9,694 bases of DNA, from positions 1 through 9,694 of the forward strand of contig CAKSVM010000106.1 in the NCBI GenBank assembly GCA_934503195.1, written 5' to 3'. The position numbers were made by a program, and so were the translations under genes. Every line of letters starts with the position of its first letter. Position 1 is the stretch's first letter. Shown here piece by piece: positions 1-4,511 of the stretch. The stretch is from an uncultured Eubacteriales bacterium. GTDB lineage: Bacteria; Bacillota; Clostridia; Oscillospirales; CAG-272. The notes under the pieces are model-generated. The model did not search any database. It saw only the letters and a program-made list of their open reading frames with translations, and had not been told where the DNA came from.

Positions 1-28
1 CCCCCCCCCCAGACCCCCCACTTTCCCC
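1..28. repeat. C-run tract at window edge (G-runs on minus strand)
   Basis: The first 28 bases contain runs of 10, 6 and 4 C separated by short spacers. The minus strand therefore carries G-runs that could form a G-quadruplex. The tract lies upstream of the dapB leader and has no coding signal. It may equally be a contig edge where assembly stopped in a homopolymer. No function can be assigned. Confidence 0.5.
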
Positions 29-107
29 TAAAACTTTATACAAAAAAAATTTTTCGGCGTTTTGTTTGCTCGCGGAAAAACGCTTGTTTACGGACGTCAA
101 TGATCAA

Positions 108-112
108 AAGGA
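108..112 (+). promoter_or_regulatory. dapB ribosome binding site
   Basis: AAGGA lies 9 bases before the ATG at 122 and supports that start. The 29-121 leader also holds a weak 7-bp inverted repeat, GCGTTTT (57-63) with AAAACGC (77-83), without a terminator-like T-run. I could not find a convincing -35/-10 pair for dapB here, so the gene may be transcribed from upstream of the window. Confidence 0.65.
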
Positions 113-121
113 TGTAAAACC

Positions 122-871
122 ATGAATATATTACTTTCGGGTGCGAACGGCAGACTCGGACGCGCCATCATCGCGGCGTCGGGTGCGGCGGGATGCAGAA
201 TCATCGCCGGGATCGACATAACGCCGGTCGCGGGTGAGATTCCGGTTTACCAGTCGGCAAACGATGTGCCGGAGCTTCAGATCGACTGCATAATCGACTG
301 CTCGCACCACAGCGCGGCGATTCCGTTACTTGATTTCGCGAAGAAAAGAAGACTTCCGATCGTCATCTGCACGACCGGACACACCGAGGACGAGGTGAAG
401 GCGATTCACGCGGCGGCGGATGAGATCCCGGTCTTCTACTCGCGTAATATGTCGGTCGGAATCAATCTCGTCATCGCGCTGGCGAAGAAGGCGGCGGCGA
501 TTCTCGGCGACGATTTCGACATCGAAATAATCGAGAAGCACCACAACAAAAAGCTCGACGCGCCGTCGGGAACCGCGCTGATGATCGCCGACGCGATCTC
601 AGACTCGGTGAACTACGAGCCGGAATACGTCTACGAGCGGCAGTCGAAGCGCGCGCCGAGGGCGAAGAACGAGATCGGAATCCATTCGGTCCGCGGCGGA
701 ACGATCGTCGGCGAGCACGAGGTGATTTTCGCGGGGAACGACGAGGTAGTGACGATCAGTCATCAGGCGGCGTCGCGCGAGGTCTTCGCGCAGGGCGCGC
801 TCAGAGCCGCGAAGTATCTGGCCGGGAAGACGCCGGGATTCTACAATATGGAGACTATGTTAGAATTTTAG
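122..871 (+). CDS. dapB: 4-hydroxy-tetrahydrodipicolinate reductase
   Basis: Cytoplasmic NAD(P)H-dependent reductase of the diaminopimelate/lysine pathway. It reduces 4-hydroxy-tetrahydrodipicolinate to tetrahydrodipicolinate, supplying meso-DAP for peptidoglycan and lysine. The 249-residue length is typical. Visible motifs, in order, are the Rossmann nucleotide loop GANGRLGR (7-14), CTTGHTEDE (83-91), the SRNMSVGINL segment (107-116), and the family signature EKHHNKKLDAPSGTAL (138-153) with catalytic-type His140/His141 and Lys144. GIHSVRGGTIVGEHEVIF (186-203) is the conserved substrate-binding stretch. The start is supported by AAGGA 9 bases upstream. dapA, a common neighbour in Clostridia, is not in the window and could lie upstream. 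Every key motif is present, so the gene looks functional. The identification is firm. Confidence 0.97.
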   Translation: MNILLSGANGRLGRAIIAASGAAGCRIIAGIDITPVAGEIPVYQSANDVPELQIDCIIDCSHHSAAIPLLDFAKKRRLPIVICTTGHTEDEVKAIHAAADEIPVFYSRNMSVGINLVIALAKKAAAILGDDFDIEIIEKHHNKKLDAPSGTALMIADAISDSVNYEPEYVYERQSKRAPRAKNEIGIHSVRGGTIVGEHEVIFAGNDEVVTISHQAASREVFAQGALRAAKYLAGKTPGFYNMETMLEF

Positions 872-940
872 CGGCGAGCCGCCGCGGGCGAACGTCAGGG
901 TTTGTGCGTCCGGACGGGTTAGTTTGCGGCTTGTCTTGTG

Positions 941-973
941 GAATCCGGCTTTGCCGGATTCACGCTCGGGCGT
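941..973 (+). repeat. Two adjacent small hairpins in dapB 3' intergenic region
   Basis: GAATCCGGC (941-949) pairs perfectly with GCCGGATTC (953-961) around a TTT loop. ACGC (962-965) and GCGT (970-973) then form a second small hairpin around TCGG. A further GC-rich inverted repeat (GCGGC 871-875 with GCCGC 878-882) sits on the dapB stop codon. None is followed by a T-run, so intrinsic termination is not well supported. Possible roles are an RNA 3' stabiliser between dapB and the next gene, or a copy of a dispersed palindromic repeat. Confidence 0.6.
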
Positions 974-998
974 CGCTCTCGCCTGCCGGAGAAAAAGT

Positions 999-1418
999 AT
1001 GAAAAAAAACGAAAATATCCGAATCCCGCGCTGGCTCTACGTCCTCCTCTCGCTGACTTGGGGACTGCCGCTGACGCTTTTCGGCGGGGTCATATTTCTC
1101 GCGCTGATTCTCGCGGGGAAACGCCCGGAACGCTTCGGTCACTGCTATTACATCGAGGTCGGAAAATACTGGGGCGGACTCGAAGGCGGACTTTTCTTCA
1201 TCGTCTGCGAAAATCCGCCCGAAAAGCTCCTCCGCCACGAACACGGCCACGGATTTCAGAATCTCATCTTCGGCCCGCTGATGCTCCCGGTCGTCACGAT
1301 TCCGAGCGCGATCCGATGGCATTACAGACGCCTGAAGATCCGTCACGGCGCGAAACTCCGCCCCTACGGCGCGATCTGGTTTGAGAAAATGGCCGACGAT
1401 TTCGGAAAACTCATATGA
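999..1418 (+). CDS. Small membrane protein with HExxH motif, function unknown
   Basis: 139-residue protein with no gene name I recognise. The start at 999 is chosen because GGAG (988-991) lies 7 bases upstream; an in-frame ATG at 924 would read through the 941-973 hairpins and has no ribosome binding site. A basic N-terminus (MKKNENIRIPR) is followed by a strongly hydrophobic stretch at about residues 12-39, probably one or two membrane helices. A second hydrophobic stretch (about 88-105) follows the motif HEHGH (80-84), which fits the zinc-metallopeptidase pattern HExxH. The R-HExGH-x-x-Q context followed by a Gly-Pro-rich hydrophobic segment recalls small uncharacterised clostridial and Bacteroidetes proteins. 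There is no obvious third zinc ligand, and protease activity is unproven. It lies 127 bases after dapB on the same strand and ends at a terminator, so cotranscription with dapB is possible. Confidence 0.75.
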   Translation: MKKNENIRIPRWLYVLLSLTWGLPLTLFGGVIFLALILAGKRPERFGHCYYIEVGKYWGGLEGGLFFIVCENPPEKLLRHEHGHGFQNLIFGPLMLPVVTIPSAIRWHYRRLKIRHGAKLRPYGAIWFEKMADDFGKLI

Positions 1419-1420
1419 AA

Positions 1421-1450
1421 AACCGCCACGGAAACCGTGACGGTTTTTTT
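1421..1450 (+). terminator. Intrinsic terminator, probably bidirectional
   Basis: AACCGCCACGG (1421-1431) and CCGTGACGGTT (1435-1445) form an 11-pair stem around AAA, followed by a T-run through 1450. It lies just after the stop at 1418. On the plus-strand RNA one position (1426/1440) is a C-A mismatch. On the minus-strand RNA the same position is a U-G wobble, and the stem is followed there by five U (opposite 1418-1422). The element therefore also suits the converging NYN gene that ends at 1466. Confidence 0.85.
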
Positions 1451-1465
1451 GCGGAATTTCGCCGC

Positions 1466-2899
1466 TCACTTTCTGAATCTTATGCTCACCGCGCCGCTCG
1501 GCTGCTCGATCACAAGGCTCATGTACCGTATATACGTGTTGTAGAACTGACTCTCCTCGGCCTCGGTCATCGTCACGCGCGTGTTGTGATAGACCTCGCG
1601 GAGCATTTCGTTCACGTTCCATTTGCTTAAGGGAACGCGGTCGAGGTAGAGACGGATTTCGCGGAGAAGTGCCTCGATTTTGATGTCGTTCGAGTTGCCC
1701 GTGCAGAAATCGTCGATGTAACAGTAGAAAATTTTGCGTCTTTCGAGCGCGTCCTTGATGTCCTGACCGCATTTGCTCCATTCGAGCATCACGAGGAAGC
1801 GCGCCTCGGGGAGATCCTCGATTAACGCCCAGTAATCCGAATCGCTCGCCGCGATGATGAACGAATCGACCAGATTTGCGTAAAATTCGCGGAAAACGCC
1901 GTTTGACAGCTTCATGTCGACTAGCGATTTCGAATCCTTCACACGCTCGGTCATTATATGATCGACCGTGATCCCACGCGCGTGCTTCTCAAATATCGTC
2001 CACGCCGTCGACGCGTGAACGTCGTTGTAGAGTATTATCTTCGTCAGCTTCGAAATCTGATCCGCTTCGAGATTTTTTAGCGTCGCGATCAGCTTATACG
2101 GATCCGAATTCTCGCAGTCGACCACCAGAACTACTTTTTTACTTTCTGAAATAAAATCATATATGTTCTTTTTAACTCCCGCGCCCGCGTCGGTGACGCG
2201 TGAAATGTCCTCGAAAATGTTTCCGTTCTGCCTGTAGAGCAACGTCAGGAATTTTTTGTCGTTGAAGAGAATGTTTCCGTCGTCGCCCGGCGTCCAGTTT
2301 ATGTACATCTGATACGGGAAGCTGTTTTTCTGCCCGTAGAAGATTTCAGCCGCCGCTTTGGTTCCCTGAACCGAAAGTCCGTTCGGCATTATGAAAATTT
2401 CACGGATATAGTTCCAGTCGACCCAGATCGGGAAAAGTCCGCGGCAGTTGTTGATCCTGTCGCATATGTAACGGTTTATTTCAATAACATAATCGACCGG
2501 CTGAGTATTCTTTTTCTTGATTATCGAAATTCCCTCGGACGCCAGGTAGTTCAGCGCGTCGAGCGGGACAAGGTCGCCCAAAGTCTGCAATGTCTTGAAT
2601 TCATGCTTCATTTTGTCGTTGATTTTGCCGAAATTCCGCTCGATATCGCAGCGAAGCCGGCAAAGCTCACGGATTATCTTCGCGTTTTTGTCCTTTTCAA
2701 GCTCCTCGTAGATTTCAAGCCGCGGAGGCTCGTAATCGTTTTCGAAAATGGATTTCCGCACTCCGATGAGATACGCCACATATGAAACTATTATCCGCGT
2801 GCTGTTTTTGTACCCGGCGTAGAGATCGTCGCCGGATTCGCCGACGGGCTTTGCTTCGCCGACTGTTTTTTCTGACTGTTCTATGAACTGATTATCCAT
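1466..2899 (-). CDS. NYN (PIN-like) domain protein, putative RNase, with uncharacterised N-terminal region
   Basis: 477-residue soluble protein. Residues about 254-400 look like a NYN/LabA-type PIN-like nuclease domain. A beta-strand VVLVVDCEN (256-264) carries the D-x-E-N hallmark (Asp261, Glu263, Asn264). KSLVDMKL (324-331) supplies Asp328, and FIIAASDSDYWALI (347-360) supplies Asp353 and Asp355. These are the acidic positions that hold a divalent metal in PIN-like RNases. Residues 1-250 and the helical tail 405-477 match nothing I recognise. No signal peptide or membrane helix is visible. The start at 2899 is supported by AAAGGCGGTG (opposite 2905-2914) and a nearby promoter. It is 143 bases downstream of sigK on the same strand but has its own promoter. 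RNA is the likely substrate by family analogy; the target is unknown. A partner antitoxin-like gene is not present. Confidence 0.8.
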   Translation of the reverse strand: MDNQFIEQSEKTVGEAKPVGESGDDLYAGYKNSTRIIVSYVAYLIGVRKSIFENDYEPPRLEIYEELEKDKNAKIIRELCRLRCDIERNFGKINDKMKHEFKTLQTLGDLVPLDALNYLASEGISIIKKKNTQPVDYVIEINRYICDRINNCRGLFPIWVDWNYIREIFIMPNGLSVQGTKAAAEIFYGQKNSFPYQMYINWTPGDDGNILFNDKKFLTLLYRQNGNIFEDISRVTDAGAGVKKNIYDFISESKKVVLVVDCENSDPYKLIATLKNLEADQISKLTKIILYNDVHASTAWTIFEKHARGITVDHIMTERVKDSKSLVDMKLSNGVFREFYANLVDSFIIAASDSDYWALIEDLPEARFLVMLEWSKCGQDIKDALERRKIFYCYIDDFCTGNSNDIKIEALLREIRLYLDRVPLSKWNVNEMLREVYHNTRVTMTEAEESQFYNTYIRYMSLVIEQPSGAVSIRFRK

Positions 2900-2932
2900 A
2901 AAAACACCGCCTTTCTTATTTGATCAATTATT

Positions 2933-2960
2933 AGTATAGCACAATTTTGTGAACTTTCCA
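2933..2960 (-). promoter_or_regulatory. Promoter of the NYN gene with overlapping inverted repeat
   Basis: Read on the minus strand, an extended -10 TGCTATACT (opposite 2933-2941) lies 16 bases downstream of a weak -35 TGGAAA (opposite 2955-2960). A 12-bp inverted repeat, CACAA-2-TTGTG (2940-2951), sits in the spacer and overlaps the extended-10 TG, a position suited to a repressor. The element gives the NYN gene its own transcript apart from sigK. Confidence 0.6.
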
Positions 2961-2996
2961 CGATGTTTTTATGATTTTTATAGAAATATTTCCTGC

Positions 2997-3037
2997 GGAT
3001 TCTGACAAAAGTCACACGGATCCGACAAAAGCGACAG
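2997..3037. repeat. Imperfect tandem repeat after sigK
   Basis: Two about 20-base units in tandem, each beginning GGAT and containing GACAAAAG followed by CGAC or TCAC-like sequence (2997-3017 and 3018-3037). The first also contains TGAC-AAAA-GTCA, a small inverted repeat. The repeats lie between the sigK stop and the NYN promoter. They could be part of the sigK transcript end or regulator sites for the NYN gene. There is no T-run to make a convincing terminator. Confidence 0.5.
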
Positions 3038-3042
3038 GAAAA

Positions 3043-3732
3043 TTACATTTCCAGCCGATTTAATTCCTCCGCGAGCTTCGAAAGAGCCACGCCCTCAATC
3101 CGGCTGACATATGAGCGCGAGATTCCAAGCTTCTCCGCGACCTCGCGCTGAGTCAGCGGCCGATCGCCCGAAAGGCCGTACCGAAGGACGATGATCTTCC
3201 TCTCGCGCGGGTCGAGCTTTTCGCGGATGATCGTCATCGCGCGGGTCGAGCGGAATTTGAGGTCGAGATCGTCGGCGATCGTGTCCTCCACGGCGATTAT
3301 GTCGCCCCACGTCAGCGGATTTCCGTCCTTGTCGAGGTCGATCGTCTCGGAGAGCGAAACCTCGGCCGAGAGCTTTTTCTGCGCGCGGAAGTGCATCAGA
3401 ATCTCGTTCTGAAGGCATTTTCCGGCGAAGGTCGCGAATCTCGCGCCGAGCTTCGGGTCGAACGAGTCGACCGCCTTGATGAGTCCGATCGTGCCGATCG
3501 AAATCAGGTCGTCCTGATTCTGCGGCGTCGAATATTTTTTCACGATGTGCGCGACAAGGCGCAGATTGTGTTCGATCAGCTCGTTTCGCGCGTCCATGTT
3601 GCCCTCGTCCTTGTAGAGCCGGAAGCATTCGCGCTCTCTGGCGGCCGAAAGCGGCGGCGGAAACGAGCCTCCGCCGCTCTTTACGTGCAGAACGAGGAAC
3701 AGAAGCTTCGCGAAAATACCAAAATCCAGCAT
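3043..3732 (-). CDS. sigK: RNA polymerase sporulation sigma factor sigma-K, probably pro-sigma-K
   Basis: Late mother-cell sigma factor that directs RNA polymerase to coat and cortex genes in sporulation. It is 229 residues from the chosen start. A hydrophobic N-terminus (FLVLHVK around residues 12-18) resembles the Bacillus pro-sequence removed by SpoIVFB, followed by FPPPLS. Region 2 contains ELIEHNLRLVAHIVKKY (51-67) and DLISIGTIGLIKAVDSF (75-91). Region 4 contains LTQREVAEKLGISRSYVSRIE (193-213), a helix-turn-helix for the -35. I chose 3732 because GGGAG (opposite 3741-3745) lies 8 bases before that ATG. An in-frame ATGATG at 3750/3747 lacks a ribosome binding site, but would give a pro-sequence nearer the usual 20-21 residues, so the start is not settled. 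The gene is continuous, with no skin-type insertion. It follows the SLOG gene by 50 bases. Confidence 0.93.
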   Translation of the reverse strand: MLDFGIFAKLLFLVLHVKSGGGSFPPPLSAARERECFRLYKDEGNMDARNELIEHNLRLVAHIVKKYSTPQNQDDLISIGTIGLIKAVDSFDPKLGARFATFAGKCLQNEILMHFRAQKKLSAEVSLSETIDLDKDGNPLTWGDIIAVEDTIADDLDLKFRSTRAMTIIREKLDPRERKIIVLRYGLSGDRPLTQREVAEKLGISRSYVSRIEGVALSKLAEELNRLEM

Positions 3733-3768
3733 AAAATCAACTCCCATCATTGAATATTATGCTGGATT
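3723..3768 (-). promoter_or_regulatory. Perfect 12-bp inverted repeat over the sigK translation start (candidate RNA switch)
   Basis: On the minus strand AATCCAGCATAA (opposite 3757-3768) pairs perfectly with TTATGCTGGATT (opposite 3723-3734), with a 22-base loop. The ATG at 3732 lies inside the 3' arm, and the GGGAG ribosome binding site and the upstream ATGATG lie in the loop. An RNA containing both arms should hide the start codon. This is read directly from the sequence; the regulatory role is inferred. Confidence 0.7.
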
Positions 3769-3782
3769 CTCTCTTTATATAA
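3754..3782 (-). promoter_or_regulatory. Candidate sigma-E-type promoter of sigK
   Basis: Minus-strand TTATATA (opposite 3776-3782), 14 bases, then CATAATAT (opposite 3754-3761). The -10 matches the sigma-E form CATACA-T at six of eight positions, and the -35 matches KMATATT at five of seven. sigK is known to need sigma-E in Bacillus. The expected transcription start, about 6-8 bases beyond the -10, falls in the loop of the 3723-3768 hairpin, so this transcript would lack the upstream arm. The match is moderate and I did not score it genome-wide. Confidence 0.45.
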
Positions 3783-4289
3783 CTATTTCACGCGCACGAC
3801 GCGGTCCTTCGCCCGCGACATTATGTCAAAATCGCGCGCGCCCAGCTCTTCGCCGACGACGACCACGACGTCGGAATTGCTTACTATGTAATCGTCCGAA
3901 AATTTCTCGTCGCGCTCGATTTTCCGCGCCGGGTCGTCAAAGTCGACGAGCGGCTGTTCGAGAAACTCGTCCGAAAGCTCGGTGAACGAAAAGAATCGGT
4001 CGCGGATCGGCTCCGGCCAGTCGTTTGTCATCGTCTCGCTCACCGGGATGCAGACAAGCTTCACCGGGCAGCCGCTCTGTTTCAGGAGCGAGCAGGCCTC
4101 GGCCGCCCAGAGTTCGACGCCGAACGAGAGGGAAGTGACGATCGTGTCGCAGCCCGCGTCGATGACGCCGAGGACGGTTTCGACGACGAGCTTTTTGAGG
4201 CGCATCGCTTCGGGCGTTTTTTCGTCAAATCCGAGGGCGAGTTCGTTGTGAGTTGAGCCGATGATGGCACAGGTTTTAATTTCTTTCAT
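3783..4289 (-). CDS. SLOG-superfamily protein (YpsA/YspA-like, DUF1273 type)
   Basis: 168-residue soluble protein with a Rossmann-like fold typical of the SLOG/DUF1273 family, whose members are thought to bind nucleotide-type ligands. Supporting segments are CAIIGSTHNELALGF (7-21; first strand and glycine-rich turn), GCDTIVTSLSFGVELWAAEACSLLK (46-70; the G-hydrophobic-x-FGVELWAAE signature) and YIVSNSDVVVVVGEELGA (134-151; late strand with acidic end). B. subtilis YpsA affects cell division and stress, but the ligand here is unknown. The start has AAAGGA (opposite 4301-4306) 11 bases upstream. Its stop abuts the candidate sigK promoter, and sigK follows by 50 bases, so the two genes may share read-through transcripts. 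Family assignment is good; function is open. Confidence 0.8.
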   Translation of the reverse strand: MKEIKTCAIIGSTHNELALGFDEKTPEAMRLKKLVVETVLGVIDAGCDTIVTSLSFGVELWAAEACSLLKQSGCPVKLVCIPVSETMTNDWPEPIRDRFFSFTELSDEFLEQPLVDFDDPARKIERDEKFSDDYIVSNSDVVVVVGEELGARDFDIMSRAKDRVVRVK

Positions 4290-4337
4290 GATATAAAATA
4301 TCCTTTCCCGCGCTTTTCGCGCGTCTGTCAGCGTTTC

Positions 4338-4351
4338 GCGTCAATTGACGC
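4338..4351. promoter_or_regulatory. Perfect 14-bp palindrome in the SLOG gene leader
   Basis: GCGTCAATTGACGC is a perfect palindrome, about 35 bases downstream of the -10 of the SLOG promoter and about 50 bases before its ATG. Its position suits an operator acting as a roadblock, or a transcribed hairpin. A GC-rich inverted repeat (CGCG/CGCG around CTTTT, about 4309-4322) lies closer to the gene. No regulator is identified. Confidence 0.45.
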
Positions 4352-4385
4352 TCTTCTTTGCTTTTCTTCTCTTTTTTCTGAATAT

Positions 4386-4394
4386 ATTATAGCA
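4386..4394 (-). promoter_or_regulatory. Extended -10 promoter of SLOG gene (and sigK read-through)
   Basis: Minus-strand TGCTATAAT is a perfect extended -10. No good TTGACA-like -35 is present at the right distance, which is normal for extended -10 promoters. The leader to the ATG at 4289 would be about 90 bases, pyrimidine-poor near the promoter and GC-rich near the gene. It reads as a vegetative sigma-A promoter. Confidence 0.65.
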
Positions 4395-4463
4395 CACTTT
4401 CGTTCGAATGTTTGTCGAATTTTGGCGGGAAATTAAAAAATAACTAAGAATCGATGGAAAATG

Positions 4464-4500
4464 GAAAAATTCTCCGCTTTGCACAAACAAAGCGGAGAAT
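4464..4500 (-). terminator. Intrinsic terminator of the GH127-type gene
   Basis: ATTCTCCGCTTTG (4469-4481) and CAAAGCGGAGAAT (4488-4500) form a perfect 13-bp stem around a 6-base loop, beginning 11 bases after the stop codon. On the minus strand the stem runs into a T-run (opposite 4464-4469). It ends the hydrolase transcript before the SLOG promoter. Confidence 0.9.
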
Positions 4501-4511
4501 ATTCGTTATAA

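Noticed and set aside
1..121. Lysine riboswitch upstream of dapB.
   Set aside because: The leader is too short and lacks the multi-stem L-box structure; only one weak 7-bp inverted repeat is visible.
924..998. Longer N-terminus for the HExxH membrane protein starting at 924.
   Set aside because: The extra 25 residues are encoded by the 941-973 hairpins, there is no ribosome binding site at 924, and GGAG is well placed for 999.
960..1781. A 273-codon open frame on the minus strand.
   Set aside because: It crosses the HExxH gene, the terminator and the NYN gene end, and its Arg-rich composition is typical of an antisense shadow in GC-rich third-position DNA.
1466..2899. Toxin-antitoxin system built around the NYN protein.
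   Set aside because: The protein is far larger than PIN toxins and there is no small partner gene next to it.
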